Positions 27,471 to 36,858 of a stretch of DNA of 64,000 nucleotides are shown in pieces. The notes beneath the pieces are model-generated. The model did no database searches. It was not told the DNA's origin and was given only the letters and a program-made list of their open reading frames with translations. Both the position numbers and the translations under genes were made by a program. The DNA is from Atlantibacter subterraneus. GTDB taxonomy: Bacteria > Pseudomonadota > Gammaproteobacteria > Enterobacterales > Enterobacteriaceae. Each line of letters opens with the position of its first letter. Position 1 is the stretch's first letter. The stretch lies in contig NZ_VLPS01000007.1 of assembly GCF_007570865.1 (NCBI RefSeq), positions 186,001 through 250,000 on the forward strand, written 5' to 3'.

Positions 27471-28727
27471 TCAGGCGCTGTGCGGAACGCCTGCAACCGG
27501 CGCTTTTACGTGTTTGTACTTGAACAGCACCACGAATGCGAAGGCCAGAACCAGTGAGTAGCCCGCGAAGATCAGCCACACGGTTTGCCAGTCGGTAATG
27601 CCGTTCAGAGTATATTGCTCAACCACTTTACCGCTCACGATGCCGCCGAGGATACAGCCGAAACCGTTAGTCATCATCAGGAACATACCCTGGGCGCTGG
27701 CGCGGATGGCCGGTTTCACTTCCTGTTCAACAAACATCGAACCGGAGACGTTAAAGAAGTCGAAGGCGCAGCCGTAAACGATCATCGACAGAACCAGCAA
27801 CACGGTGCCCATCGGGCTCGGATCGCCGTAGGCGAACAGGCCGAAGCGCAGCATCCAGGCGATGATACTGATCAGCATGACTTTCTTGATGCCGTAACGG
27901 CTCAGGAAGAACGGAATGGTCAGGATGAACACGGTTTCGGAAATCTGCGAAATCGACATCAGCACCGAGGCGTGTTGCACAATAAAGCTGCCAGAGAACA
28001 GCGGGTCCTGATCGAAGCTGTGCAGGAAGGTGTTACCAAACATATTGGTAATTTGCAGTTCTGCACCCAGCAGCATGGAGAAGATAAAGAAAATCGCCAT
28101 GCGCTTGTTTTTCAACAGCGCGAACGCGTCCAGGCCCAGCATGGTCGACCAGCTCTGGTTTTTCTGCTGGTTAGACACCGGCACGTGCGGCAGGGTCAGG
28201 GTAAACAGCACCAGCACCAGAGAGAGCGCCGCGCCGATATACAGCTGCATATGGCTCAGTTCGAAGCCGGAGAAACTCACCGCCCACATCGCCAGAATAA
28301 AGCCGATGGTGCCCCAGATACGGATAGGCGGGAAGTCGGTAACGATATCTCGCCCGGCCTGCTGCAAACGGTAGTAGGAGATGGTATTAACCAGGCCCAG
28401 CGTCGGCATATAGGCCAGCGAGTTAATGAGGATCACCACAAACATCTCGGTGGGCGTGGTGACGTTGGCCGCCATAAACAGCGTCGCAGCGCCGACCAGA
28501 TGACAGAACGCGTACACCCATTTAGCGCTGATCCACTTATCCGCCACAATCCCCAGCAGCGTCGGCATAAACACCGCCGCGATCCCGAGTGAGCTGTACA
28601 CCGCGCCAATAGACGCGCCGTCGAACTTCAGGGTAACGAACATGTAGGAGCCGAGCGTGGTCAGCCAGCTTCCCCACAAGCAGAACTGCAGAAACGAGAG
28701 CACTTTCAGCTGCAGCTTATAATTCAT
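27471..28727 (-). CDS. nupG: Nucleoside/proton symporter NupG
   Basis: A 418-residue major facilitator protein with 12 predicted membrane segments; it imports purine and pyrimidine nucleosides using the proton gradient. Family signatures are LQFCLWGSWLTTLGSYM at the first helix and DFFNVSGSMFVEQEV in the second half. The ATG at 28727 gives the E. coli NupG length and start (MNYKLQLKVLSFLQF); 16 further codons upstream are not conserved. The 5' region (28728-28931) probably holds the CRP/CytR-type control known for nupG, but I cannot place sites with confidence. Confidence 0.96.
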   Translation of the reverse strand: MNYKLQLKVLSFLQFCLWGSWLTTLGSYMFVTLKFDGASIGAVYSSLGIAAVFMPTLLGIVADKWISAKWVYAFCHLVGAATLFMAANVTTPTEMFVVILINSLAYMPTLGLVNTISYYRLQQAGRDIVTDFPPIRIWGTIGFILAMWAVSFSGFELSHMQLYIGAALSLVLVLFTLTLPHVPVSNQQKNQSWSTMLGLDAFALLKNKRMAIFFIFSMLLGAELQITNMFGNTFLHSFDQDPLFSGSFIVQHASVLMSISQISETVFILTIPFFLSRYGIKKVMLISIIAWMLRFGLFAYGDPSPMGTVLLVLSMIVYGCAFDFFNVSGSMFVEQEVKPAIRASAQGMFLMMTNGFGCILGGIVSGKVVEQYTLNGITDWQTVWLIFAGYSLVLAFAFVVLFKYKHVKAPVAGVPHSA

Positions 28728-28931
28728 GTTATTTTCCTCACACGAGAAACCAAAATTATGTTGAATTAAAAACATTGAAGGTTGTGAATTGTGCGGATTT
28801 TAGCATTTCAGCCACCAGGCTTTATGTTACCTACGACAAAATTCTGCAAAAAAAACCGTCTTGCAGATACGAAATGTGATGAGGTTAATGGTTTCGAATG
28901 AAGAAATGCCACTTCATGCCAGGCGGGGCAC

Positions 28932-28966
28932 AAAAAAATATCCCTCACGGAGAATGTGAGGGATAT
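28932..28966 (-). terminator. Terminator downstream of mltC
   Basis: A 10-bp stem TATCCCTCAC / GTGAGGGATA lies beyond the mltC stop; the minus strand then has a run of seven T (A-run at 28932-28938). Confidence 0.85.
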
Positions 28967-28981
28967 AACATTTAACAGGAA

Positions 28982-30061
28982 TTACTTACGGCGATAACTC
29001 TTTTGTGCGGTATCTACTTTATACAGATAACGACGCGACTCAGCAGATGGATGGCGCGTGGTCAGGGTTTCATACACATCCCCCGGCTGCATGCTGTTAA
29101 TGATGCTGGCCGCCTTGATTTTATCGCTTGAGAACACGCGTAACACGCTGCCCGCCCCGCCGTTGTAGGCGGTGATCACCGCGTATCGTCGTGAGGTCGG
29201 ATTCTGAATACCGCCAAGATAGACATTATTCAGCATCGCCAGGTAGGCCGTACCGGTGTCGATATTGCTTTGCGGATCGAACAGGTAGCTGCGGCTCGGC
29301 GTGCCCGATTTACCCTGCGAACGGAACACGTCTTTACCCGCGGTATGCTGCACCACCTGCATCAGCCCCAGCGCGTCAGAACGGCTGACTGCATACGGGT
29401 TAAAGGAGGATTCGGTCTGCATAATCGCCAGGATCAGCGACTCATCCACTCCATATTTGCGCGCAGCCTGGCGCACCATGCCCACATACTTATGGGCACG
29501 CTTATCAAGGTGGTTCGGCACCAGATTAATAGTGATGCTGTAGATCACGCGTAGACCGTTGCTGCGGCTCTTCATACGGGTTTGCAGCAGGTAGTCGGCA
29601 AAACGCGCCGCGCGCCACTGCCAGCGGATAGGCTCACCGGTGTTATCCACCACCTGCCCATACAGGAACGGCTGTTTGGAAATGGGTATGTCGTTCACAT
29701 CGGAATAGAGATCGATAGAACCCGGATCGTCGCCCATCAGCAGGGTGGTGATGATCGCCTGGCGCAAGCGGGCGGCGGGATCGGTGCCCGCGATGGTCTC
29801 GACCGTAATCGTACCCTGGTCAAAGTTGATGTGGCTGCGGGTCTGGTAGCCATCGGTGTACTTAACGTAGTCTTTCGGCCCGGCGATCAGAACTTCATTA
29901 AATCCCCAGATATTCTCAATGTTATGGGCGAACTGCCCCATCAGGATGTCAAAACCGTTGGTATCTTTTTCCAGTTCCGGATTATAGCTTTCCGTTTTTT
30001 TACTGGAGCAGGAGATGAGTAACGGCGCAATCAAAGCCAGCGCGAGTAATTTTTTCATCAT
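28982..30061 (-). CDS. mltC: Membrane-bound lytic murein transglycosylase C
   Basis: A 359-residue outer-membrane lipoprotein (lipobox LLISC, Cys about 18) that cleaves peptidoglycan glycan strands to 1,6-anhydro products. An N-terminal DUF3393 domain (about 30-190) is followed by an SLT domain with catalytic Glu in [13 protein letters not shown] and the motifs [13 protein letters not shown] and AYNGGAG. Length equals E. coli MltC. The start could be either of two adjacent ATGs (30061 or 30058). Its anhydromuropeptide products are the substrates of AmpD encoded at 41028. Confidence 0.95.
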   Translation of the reverse strand: MMKKLLALALIAPLLISCSSKKTESYNPELEKDTNGFDILMGQFAHNIENIWGFNEVLIAGPKDYVKYTDGYQTRSHINFDQGTITVETIAGTDPAARLRQAIITTLLMGDDPGSIDLYSDVNDIPISKQPFLYGQVVDNTGEPIRWQWRAARFADYLLQTRMKSRSNGLRVIYSITINLVPNHLDKRAHKYVGMVRQAARKYGVDESLILAIMQTESSFNPYAVSRSDALGLMQVVQHTAGKDVFRSQGKSGTPSRSYLFDPQSNIDTGTAYLAMLNNVYLGGIQNPTSRRYAVITAYNGGAGSVLRVFSSDKIKAASIINSMQPGDVYETLTTRHPSAESRRYLYKVDTAQKSYRRK

Positions 30062-30101
30062 TAAGGGAGTGCGTTGTGTTATTGAAATTGTGTTGTCAAA
30101 A

Positions 30102-30118
30102 AAGGGCCAAAGGCCCTT
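30102..30118 (-). terminator. Hairpin at the yggX stop
   Basis: A 7-bp stem AAGGGCC / GGCCCTT with loop AAA overlaps the last codon and stop of yggX; the minus strand continues with T residues. It may attenuate transcription into mltC. Confidence 0.6.
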
Positions 30119-30392
30119 ATTGTTGTTCTGGCGGCGTATAGCCTTCGATGTGTACGTCTTTCCCTTCGAACAGGAAGTTAATCATTTCCTGCTCCAGCAG
30201 CTTGCGGTGCTCCGGGTTCATCATGTTGAGTTTCTTTTCGTTAATCAGCATGGTTTGCTTGGTCTGCCACAGCTTCCACGCCTCTTTGGAAATCTCGTTA
30301 TAGATGCGCTTACCCAAATCGCCCGGATAGAGTTGGAAATCCTGGCCTTCGGCGTCGCGCTGCAGGTAGGTACAAAAAATCGTTCTGCTCAT
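30117..30392 (-). CDS. yggX: Fe(II)-trafficking/oxidative protection protein YggX
   Basis: A 91-residue cytoplasmic protein beginning [20 protein letters not shown] with the conserved Cys7, then [17 protein letters not shown]. YggX protects iron-sulfur clusters from superoxide and helps iron handling. Its start lies two bases beyond the mutY stop, so it is co-translated with mutY, whose product carries an iron-sulfur cluster. Length and order match E. coli mutY-yggX-mltC. Confidence 0.95.
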   Translation of the reverse strand: MSRTIFCTYLQRDAEGQDFQLYPGDLGKRIYNEISKEAWKLWQTKQTMLINEKKLNMMNPEHRKLLEQEMINFLFEGKDVHIEGYTPPEQQ

Positions 30393-30394
30393 CG

Positions 30395-31480
30395 TTAGTC
30401 CTCACTATCGTGGCGAAGGGGTTGTGTCACAACCGGCTCCGCATGTAATTGTTGCAACAAACGCTCAACCGGGGCGGCAAGCCCAACGGATGGCGGCTGT
30501 GCCAGGTTATACCAGAGTGCGCTCTCTTCCTCCACGCAAGACGCCTGCGAGGACACAGAAAGCCACATGGGTATGATATCCAGATGGAAGTGGCTGAAAG
30601 TATGGCGGAACGCGTTAAGCTGCGTCAGAGTATCGGCCTTAATGTTACGTTTCGCCAGCCACTCGCGCAGGCTCTGTTCGCTGTCAAACTGCGGGAAACA
30701 AAACAGCCCGCCCCATAACCCCACCGGCGGGCGTTGGGTCAGGCGCACGGTGTTGTCCTGCTGCATCAGCAGAAAATAGCCGACTTTCTCCGGCAGCACC
30801 TGCTTCGGTTTTTTACCCGGATAACGGGCCCAGCTTTGCGTGGCATAGGCCACACAGCCGAGCTGGAGCGGGCAAATCTCGCACTTCGGGCGCGAGCGGG
30901 TGCAGACCATCGCGCCTAAATCCATCATCGCCTGATTGAAGCGCTCCACGCCTTTGGCTGGGGTAACGGCTTCGCTCAGCGACCAGAGTTTTTTCTCTAC
31001 CTCTTTCTTGCCCGGCCAGCCTTCCACGGCGTAGCAGCGCGCCAGCACGCGCTTGACGTTGCCATCCAGAATCGGAAAGTGCTGGCCCAGCGACAGTGAC
31101 AAAATTGCGCCTGCGGTGGAACGGCCCACGCCGGGCAGCGCAGCGACGTCATCAAAGGTCTGCGGGAATATGCCGCCGTACTGTTCGGCGACCATTTTCG
31201 CCGCTTTATGCAGGTTGCGGGCGCGGGCGTAATAACCGAGCCCGGTCCACAGGTGCAGCACTTCGTCCAGCGGCGCGTTAGCCAGATCGGTGACGCCAGG
31301 GAAGCGCGCCATAAAGCGGGTAAAATAAGGAATAACCGTGGCAACTTGCGTTTGTTGCAGCATCACTTCAGACAGCCATACTTTGTAAGGCGTTTTTTCG
31401 ATCTGCCAGGGGAGGGTCTTACGCCCATATTTGTCGTACCAGTCGAGCACCTGGCGAGAAAATTGCTGCGCTTGCATCAT
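30395..31480 (-). CDS. mutY: Adenine DNA glycosylase MutY
   Basis: A 361-residue base-excision enzyme that removes A mispaired with 8-oxoguanine. The catalytic Glu is in [11 protein letters not shown], the helix-hairpin-helix is [13 protein letters not shown] with Asp in [12 protein letters not shown], and four Cys ligands of the [4Fe-4S] cluster occur as [17 protein letters not shown]. The C-terminal Nudix-like domain that recognises 8-oxoG includes [11 protein letters not shown]. It is functionally related to MutT encoded at 33460, which cleans 8-oxo-dGTP from the pool. Confidence 0.96.
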   Translation of the reverse strand: MMQAQQFSRQVLDWYDKYGRKTLPWQIEKTPYKVWLSEVMLQQTQVATVIPYFTRFMARFPGVTDLANAPLDEVLHLWTGLGYYARARNLHKAAKMVAEQYGGIFPQTFDDVAALPGVGRSTAGAILSLSLGQHFPILDGNVKRVLARCYAVEGWPGKKEVEKKLWSLSEAVTPAKGVERFNQAMMDLGAMVCTRSRPKCEICPLQLGCVAYATQSWARYPGKKPKQVLPEKVGYFLLMQQDNTVRLTQRPPVGLWGGLFCFPQFDSEQSLREWLAKRNIKADTLTQLNAFRHTFSHFHLDIIPMWLSVSSQASCVEEESALWYNLAQPPSVGLAAPVERLLQQLHAEPVVTQPLRHDSED

Positions 31481-31630
31481 GAACGCGTGGCATCCTGCAT
31501 AGAGTTTCAGGGCCCAGATTGCAGCACAGAGCGAAAAGGCTGTAAACCGGAACTTTCCTGTGCTTGCATCCCAGGACTATCTTTGGATAATGCCGGTTTG
31601 CTTTCCCATTCACTGACACAGATTGAAACC

Positions 31631-32350
31631 ATGAATAACGACGTCATTTCACCGGAATTTGATGAAAGCGGCCGCCCGCTGCGCCGCATCCGCAGCTTTG
31701 TCCGCCGTCAGGGACGCCTGACTAAAGGCCAACAGCACGCGCTGGATAACTACTGGCCGGTGATGGGCGTTGAGTTCACTCCTGCACCGCTCGACTTTAC
31801 CGCGCTGTTTGGCCGCACTGCGCCGGTTACCCTGGAAATTGGCTTTGGTATGGGTGCCTCGCTGGTGGCGATGGCAAAAGCCAATCCTCACCAGGATTTT
31901 CTGGGCATTGAAGTGCATTCCCCGGGCGTGGGCGCGTGCCTGAGCCTGGCGCATGAAGAGGGCGTGGAAAACCTGCGCGTGATGTGCCATGACGCGGTCG
32001 AAGTGCTGCAAACCATGATCCCGGATAATTCCCTGAATATGGTGCAGCTGTTCTTCCCGGATCCGTGGCATAAAGCGCGTCATAACAAGCGCCGTATCGT
32101 CCAGGCTCCGTTTGCGGAACTGGTGAAGAGCAAATTAAAGCTCGGCGGCGTGTTCCATATGGCGACCGACTGGGAACCTTATGCCGAACATATGCTCGAA
32201 GTGATGTCGTCTGTTGACGGTTATCAGAACCAGTCTGAAAACAACGACTACGTACCGCGCCCGGAATCGCGTCCGGTAACCAAATTTGAACAGCGTGGCC
32301 ATCGTCTTGGTCACGGCGTATGGGACTTAATGTTCGAGAGGGTGAAATAA
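31631..32350 (+). CDS. trmB: tRNA (guanine-N7)-methyltransferase TrmB
   Basis: A 239-residue SAM-dependent enzyme that makes m7G46 in tRNA. The SAM motif is [15 protein letters not shown] and the catalytic region is [30 protein letters not shown] follows near the end. The ATG at 31631 gives exactly the E. coli length; the frame is open far upstream across the mutY promoter, but that part is not conserved. It overlaps the yggL start by one base (TAATG). Confidence 0.96.
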   Translation: MNNDVISPEFDESGRPLRRIRSFVRRQGRLTKGQQHALDNYWPVMGVEFTPAPLDFTALFGRTAPVTLEIGFGMGASLVAMAKANPHQDFLGIEVHSPGVGACLSLAHEEGVENLRVMCHDAVEVLQTMIPDNSLNMVQLFFPDPWHKARHNKRRIVQAPFAELVKSKLKLGGVFHMATDWEPYAEHMLEVMSSVDGYQNQSENNDYVPRPESRPVTKFEQRGHRLGHGVWDLMFERVK

Positions 32351-32676
32351 TGGCAAAGAACCGCAGCCGTCGTTTGCGTAAAAAGATGCATATCGATGAG
32401 TTTCAGGAGTTGGGATTCTCGGTAGCCTGGCGTTTCCCGGAAGGCACCAGCGAAGAGGTGGTGGATAAAACCGTTGATGACCTGATCAACGAAGTGATCG
32501 AGCCAAACGGTCTGGCCTTTGACGGCAGTGGTTATCTCGCCTGGGAAGGACTGATCTGCAAGCAGGAAATCGGTAAGTGCACCGAAGAAGATCAAGCGCT
32601 GGTACGTAAGTGGCTTGAAGATCGCAAGCTCGAAGAGATCCGCTTGAGCGATCTTTTCGACGTGTGGTGGGATTGA
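32350..32676 (+). CDS. yggL: YggL family protein (50S ribosome-associated)
   Basis: A 108-residue protein starting [20 protein letters not shown], a strongly basic N-terminus, followed by an acidic body (EEVVDKTVDDLINEVI). YggL (DUF469) has been linked to the large ribosomal subunit. It is translationally coupled to trmB. The start at 32350 matches the E. coli protein and avoids a longer overlap. Confidence 0.94.
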   Translation: MAKNRSRRLRKKMHIDEFQELGFSVAWRFPEGTSEEVVDKTVDDLINEVIEPNGLAFDGSGYLAWEGLICKQEIGKCTEEDQALVRKWLEDRKLEEIRLSDLFDVWWD

Positions 32677-32686
32677 GTTAATTGAT

Positions 32687-32712
32687 AACGGGCCGAGATA
32701 TTGGCCCGTTTT
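32687..32712 (+). terminator. Terminator after yggL
   Basis: Stem AACGGGCC / GGCCCGTT with an 8-base loop followed by T residues; it separates trmB-yggL from yggN. Confidence 0.8.
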
Positions 32713-32730
32713 GCTTTATAGGGAGTCGAT

Positions 32731-33447
32731 ATGATGCGTAAAGCGCTTCTGGGCGCACTGCTGGTAACGGCAATGCAGGCTCAGGCCGAATACAAATGCA
32801 GCGTCACGCCGCGTGACGATGTGGTGCTCAGCCCGCAAACCGTGCAGGTGGTTGGCGAAAACGGCAACCTGGTGATTGGCCCCGACGGCAGCGTACAGTT
32901 TAACGGCCAGCAGAAAAACCTGACCGCCGCGCAGCGTCAGCAGGCGCTGAACTATCAGAAAGCCTTACGGACCGATTTACCGTGGATCCAGCAGGGCGCG
33001 TTAAGCCGCGTAGAGAAAGGACGCGTGGCGCTGGACCGGGTAATTACTCAGGAAGTCGGTGCAAGCAGCAATATGCGCAGTCGCCTGACCAGTCTTGATG
33101 CCCAACTCAAAACCCAAATGAACCGCATTATTGAGCAGCGCAGCGACGGACTGACGTTCCACTATAAAGCTATCGACCAGGTGCGTGCCGATGGTCAGCA
33201 GCTGGTAAACCAGGCGATGGGCGGCATCCTGCAGGACAGCATCAACGAAATGGGTGCCAAAGCGGTGCTGAAGGGCGGCGGTAATCCGTTGCAGGGCGTG
33301 CTGGGCAGCCTGGGCGGATTGCAGACGGCGATCCAGAACGAGTGGAAAACCCAGGAGCAGGACTTCCAGCAGTTTGGTCGTGATGTGTGCCAGCGCGTGA
33401 TTTCCCTGGAAGATCAGCGCACGAAGCTGGTTACCAGCCTGAAATAA
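32731..33447 (+). CDS. yggN: Periplasmic DUF2884 protein YggN
   Basis: A 238-residue protein with a signal peptide (ALLGALLVTAMQAQA). The mature part is largely helical with GENGNLVIGPDGSVQFNG near its start and Cys in the N- and C-terminal parts. Function is not established. It is the last gene of the block that matches the E. coli 66-67 min region; in E. coli ansB lies beyond it, but here mutT follows 12 bases later in the same direction, so mutT may be read from the yggN promoter. Confidence 0.93.
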   Translation: MMRKALLGALLVTAMQAQAEYKCSVTPRDDVVLSPQTVQVVGENGNLVIGPDGSVQFNGQQKNLTAAQRQQALNYQKALRTDLPWIQQGALSRVEKGRVALDRVITQEVGASSNMRSRLTSLDAQLKTQMNRIIEQRSDGLTFHYKAIDQVRADGQQLVNQAMGGILQDSINEMGAKAVLKGGGNPLQGVLGSLGGLQTAIQNEWKTQEQDFQQFGRDVCQRVISLEDQRTKLVTSLK

Positions 33448-33459
33448 AGCGATCTGAAT

Positions 33460-33861
33460 ATGAAAAAACTACAGATTGCCGTGGGTATCATCCGCAACGC
33501 TGATAACGCGATTTTTATTACCCGTCGCGCCGCTGATGCCCACATGGCGAACAAGTGGGAGTTTCCCGGCGGCAAAATTGAAGCCGGCGAAACCCCGGAG
33601 CAGGCGCTGATCCGCGAACTGCAGGAAGAAGTCGGTATCGCCGCCGAACAGCCGTCACTTTACGAAACGCTGGAGTACGCCTTCCCGGACCGGCATATCA
33701 CGCTGTGGTTTTACCTGGTCGAAGCGTGGCAGGGAGAGCCCTGGGGGAAAGAGGGGCAGCCAGGGGAATGGATTGCCTCCAGTGCGCTGGACGCGGCGGC
33801 GTTTCCACCTGCCAATGAGCCCGTGGTGGCACGCCTGATTGCGGATGCCCGCGCGCGTTAA
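33460..33861 (+). CDS. mutT: 8-oxo-dGTP diphosphatase MutT
   Basis: A 133-residue Nudix hydrolase that destroys 8-oxo-dGTP before it is incorporated into DNA. The Nudix box [20 protein letters not shown], continuing EVGI, is complete (Gly, Glu, REXXEE pattern). Start [13 protein letters not shown] matches the family. In E. coli mutT follows secA in an operon; here secA is absent and yggN sits immediately upstream with no promoter-sized gap. Expression must come from yggN transcription or a promoter within yggN. Confidence 0.96.
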   Translation: MKKLQIAVGIIRNADNAIFITRRAADAHMANKWEFPGGKIEAGETPEQALIRELQEEVGIAAEQPSLYETLEYAFPDRHITLWFYLVEAWQGEPWGKEGQPGEWIASSALDAAAFPPANEPVVARLIADARAR

Positions 33862-33886
33862 GTTACCCGCGTATTAACAAACGGAG

Positions 33887-33922
33887 CCGGGGCGGTATTG
33901 TTGAATACCGCCCCGGTTTTTT
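33887..33922. terminator. Strong terminator between mutT and yacG
   Basis: A perfect 13-bp stem CCGGGGCGGTATT / AATACCGCCCCGG followed by six T, between convergent genes. Confidence 0.92.
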
Positions 33923-33923
33923 A

Positions 33924-34118
33924 TTAGCGATCCTGTTCGCTCCACTCGTCGCTGTCGTTTAAATCGCTCTGGCTGGGGATGCGTTTTTCTTCTGCCGCCC
34001 ACTCGCCTAAGTCGATCAACTGACAGCGTTTAGAGCAAAACGGGCGAAACGGGCTGGTTTCGTTCCAGATAACCGGTTTGCCGCAGGTCGGGCAGTTTAC
34101 CGTGGTGGTTTGCGTCAT
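33924..34118 (-). CDS. yacG: DNA gyrase inhibitor YacG (zinc finger)
   Basis: A 64-residue protein with a four-Cys zinc site: CPTCGKP near the N-terminus and [13 protein letters not shown]. The acidic C-terminal tail ([13 protein letters not shown]) completes the family pattern. YacG binds GyrB and inhibits gyrase. AGGAGG precedes the start. It is the last gene of the coaE-zapD-yacG operon. Confidence 0.95.
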   Translation of the reverse strand: MTQTTTVNCPTCGKPVIWNETSPFRPFCSKRCQLIDLGEWAAEEKRIPSQSDLNDSDEWSEQDR

Positions 34119-34127
34119 TTTGCCTCC

Positions 34128-34871
34128 TTAGCAACAGGCCAGTTCAAAATCCAGACGCTCAGGCACGCGGCCATTTTCGCTATCGATCGGCATAAAGCGG
34201 ATGGCAAAGCGGCTCTTATGCCCGGAAATCTGCGGATACAGTTCGTCGTTCATATTCAGCTTCAGGCGCAGGAGATCCGCATCGTCGCCGTTATCCTGGA
34301 AGAAGCCGTTCAGGCTGGTCTGTTTGCGGAACGGCGCAGAGTGGCGAATAAGATCGAGCACTTTTTCCAGCGCGAAACGCAGCGGATCGAGGCTGCTGAA
34401 CCAGCGGTTAACCTGGGCATCGCGTGCCTCCTGCGGCATATGCAGCCAGAAATGCAGGCTTGGTAAATCAAAACTGCAACAGCCGCCGGGGATACTGAGA
34501 CGCTGGCGCACCAGGCCGATCAGACGGTCTTCACGCAGCGCCTGGCCCAGACGCGGCGCAGCCATCAGTACCACGCTGTGCTCTTTTAGTTCCTGGCGCA
34601 ATGCGTGGATACGATCGTTATCCACGCCTGGTACTTCGGCCCAGTTCTGTAATTTGCGCTGTTGGCGTTCCAGCTCTTTCAGCATTTCGGTGCGGACATC
34701 GCCGCGCTCAAACACATCCATTAATTCACCGATATTGCGAAAAAAATGCAGGGCTGAAGCATGATCGGTCACGGTCAGGCGTGACATCACCTGTTGAATA
34801 AGAAACTCGATACGCAGCCAGGTGCGCATTTTTTCATTCAACGGGTGTTCAAAGAGAATGTGGTTGTGCAT
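34128..34871 (-). CDS. zapD: Cell division protein ZapD
   Basis: A 247-residue cytoplasmic protein that cross-links FtsZ filaments. It begins [18 protein letters not shown] after a short Met-His start, the conserved ZapD N-terminus, followed by a helical domain and a beta domain ending RLDFELACC. Its ATG overlaps the coaE stop by one base (TAATG). Length equals E. coli ZapD. Confidence 0.95.
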   Translation of the reverse strand: MHNHILFEHPLNEKMRTWLRIEFLIQQVMSRLTVTDHASALHFFRNIGELMDVFERGDVRTEMLKELERQQRKLQNWAEVPGVDNDRIHALRQELKEHSVVLMAAPRLGQALREDRLIGLVRQRLSIPGGCCSFDLPSLHFWLHMPQEARDAQVNRWFSSLDPLRFALEKVLDLIRHSAPFRKQTSLNGFFQDNGDDADLLRLKLNMNDELYPQISGHKSRFAIRFMPIDSENGRVPERLDFELACC

Positions 34872-35491
34872 TACTGATTTTCCTGTTGCACGGCTTGTGC
34901 GGCCAGCTGCAAATAGCGTTGATGCAAGCGCTTCACCTCGGCATCAACGGCGTCTGGCCTGCCGCTATTGTCTATAACGTCATCGGCGACGGCTAAGCGC
35001 GCTGCGCGGCTTACCTGGGCGGCGATGATCTGTTCGGCATGCGTACGTGACACATTATCACGTTGCATAGTGCGGATTATCTGAGTTTCAGGATTGACAT
35101 CGACTACCAGCACCCGGTCGGCTTTTTTATGCAGCTGGTTTTCCACTAACAGCGGAACCACCCACAACACGTAGTCAGATGTGGCGCGCGCCATTTGGTC
35201 CTGGGTTTCCTGATGGATCAGGGGGTGTAATAAGGCGTTGAGCCAGGCTTTTTCCGGTGGATTAGCAAAAATACGCTCGCGCAGTTCCCGGCGATTCAGG
35301 GTGCCGTCGGGCAGCAGCATCGCTGGGCCAAAATGTTGAACGATGGATTTTAGCGCGGGTTTTTCAGGTTCAACGACATTTCGGGCAATGATATCGGCAT
35401 CAATAATGGTAATTCCCAGTTGCGCGAACTTGTTGGCTACGGTGGTTTTTCCACTTCCGATGCCGCCCGTTATCGCTACTGTGTAAACCAT
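34871..35491 (-). CDS. coaE: Dephospho-CoA kinase CoaE
   Basis: A 206-residue kinase for the last step of coenzyme A synthesis. The P-loop [11 protein letters not shown] is at residues 9-19; [12 protein letters not shown] and the lid motif [16 protein letters not shown] are conserved, with IDNSG near the C-terminus. It is the first gene of the coaE-zapD-yacG operon. The same window encodes CoA-using pyruvate dehydrogenase, though under separate control. Confidence 0.96.
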   Translation of the reverse strand: MVYTVAITGGIGSGKTTVANKFAQLGITIIDADIIARNVVEPEKPALKSIVQHFGPAMLLPDGTLNRRELRERIFANPPEKAWLNALLHPLIHQETQDQMARATSDYVLWVVPLLVENQLHKKADRVLVVDVNPETQIIRTMQRDNVSRTHAEQIIAAQVSRAARLAVADDVIDNSGRPDAVDAEVKRLHQRYLQLAAQAVQQENQ

Positions 35492-35757
35492 AAACCAATC
35501 CCAATTAATGTTTTAACAAGTTATCGCCTGTCTTTTCATGGCCTTGCAAAGGCTCGCGAAACAAGAAAAAAATCCCCTGTTCATGAAATGGCAATTTCTG
35601 CCTGGCGGCAGGTAAATTTATAGGATTGTAGCGTAAAAAAGAGCGTTTTCGCAGTCTTGCGGAGCCACAATTAGTGCGTATGATAGCGTCACTGGAGTTG
35701 GTAGTTGTACCGCCGCTTATATTTACGCGTTCATCGCCATTTACCAGGAATTCGCTC

Positions 35758-36801
35758 ATGCGTATTGAAGAAGATCTGAAGTTAGGTTTCAAAGACGTTC
35801 TTATCCGCCCTAAACGCTCTACCCTCAAAAGCCGTTCCGATGTCGAACTGGCTCGTGAATTTACCTTCAAGCACTCTGGTATCCAATGGTCTGGCGTACC
35901 TGTTATTGCCGCTAATATGGACACGGTCGGCACCTTCGGCATGGCGAAAGCCCTGGCGGGGTTCGATATTCTGACGGCGGTGCACAAGCATTACTCCGTT
36001 GAAGAGTGGCAACAGTTTATCGATAGCGTGGATGCCAACGTGCTGAAGCATGCCATCGTTTCTACCGGTACCTCCGACGCCGATTTCGAGAAAACCAAAC
36101 AGATCCTGGCGCTCAACCCGGGCCTGAATTTTGTCTGCATTGATGTAGCAAACGGTTATTCCGAACACTTCGTACAGTTTGTGACCAAAGCGCGTGAAGC
36201 CTGGCCGAACAAAGTGATCATCGCAGGCAACGTAGTGACCGGCGAGATGTGTGAAGAACTGATCCTCTCTGGTGCGGATATCGTTAAGGTCGGCATCGGT
36301 CCTGGCTCCGTATGCACCACTCGCGTGAAAACCGGCGTGGGCTATCCGCAGCTGTCCGCCGTGATTGAATGTGCTGACGCGGCCCACGGCCTGGGCGGCC
36401 AGATCATTAGCGACGGTGGTTGCACTACGCCAGGTGATGTAGCCAAAGCCTTCGGCGGCGGCGCGGACTTCGTGATGCTCGGCGGGATGCTGGCGGGCCA
36501 CGACGAAAGCGGCGGCACCGTCGTGGAAGAGAACGGCGAAAAATTCATGCTGTTCTACGGCATGAGCTCGGAATCAGCGATGAACCGTCACGTTGGCGGC
36601 GTTGCTAAATACCGTGCTGCAGAAGGCAAAACCGTTAAGCTGCCGCTGCGTGGCCCGGTAGAATATACCGCGCTCGATATCCTGGGCGGCCTGCGCTCGG
36701 CCTGCACCTACGTGGGCGCGTCACGCCTGAAAGAGCTGACCAAGCGCACCACCTTTATCCGCGTTCAGGAACAAGAGAACCGCGTGTTCAACAGCCTGTA
36801 A
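35758..36801 (+). CDS. guaC: GMP reductase GuaC
   Basis: A 347-residue TIM-barrel enzyme converting GMP to IMP with NADPH. The catalytic Cys is in [20 protein letters not shown]; phosphate-binding loops [14 protein letters not shown] and [14 protein letters not shown] are intact. The ATG at 35758 gives the exact E. coli length and [18 protein letters not shown] start; AGGAA precedes it. In-frame codons further upstream are not conserved. The 265-bp gap before it contains its promoter and that of coaE. Confidence 0.97.
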   Translation: MRIEEDLKLGFKDVLIRPKRSTLKSRSDVELAREFTFKHSGIQWSGVPVIAANMDTVGTFGMAKALAGFDILTAVHKHYSVEEWQQFIDSVDANVLKHAIVSTGTSDADFEKTKQILALNPGLNFVCIDVANGYSEHFVQFVTKAREAWPNKVIIAGNVVTGEMCEELILSGADIVKVGIGPGSVCTTRVKTGVGYPQLSAVIECADAAHGLGGQIISDGGCTTPGDVAKAFGGGADFVMLGGMLAGHDESGGTVVEENGEKFMLFYGMSSESAMNRHVGGVAKYRAAEGKTVKLPLRGPVEYTALDILGGLRSACTYVGASRLKELTKRTTFIRVQEQENRVFNSL

Positions 36802-36819
36802 TTAGCTGGCTTAGCGCGA

Positions 36820-36852
36820 CAAAGAGCAGAGGGGCGACCTTCTGCTTTTTTT
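36820..36852 (+). terminator. Terminator downstream of guaC
   Basis: A stem AGCAGAGGG / CCTTCTGCT (one wobble pair, loop GCGA) followed by a run of T. Confidence 0.85.
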
Positions 36853-36858
36853 ATGCCG

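Noticed and set aside
27585-28592. 335-codon frame antisense to nupG
   Set aside because: Gln/His/Arg-rich shadow of a membrane protein gene.
31208-31630. Upstream-extended trmB frame reaching into mutY
   Set aside because: It crosses the divergent mutY promoter and is not conserved; ATG 31631 gives the exact family length.
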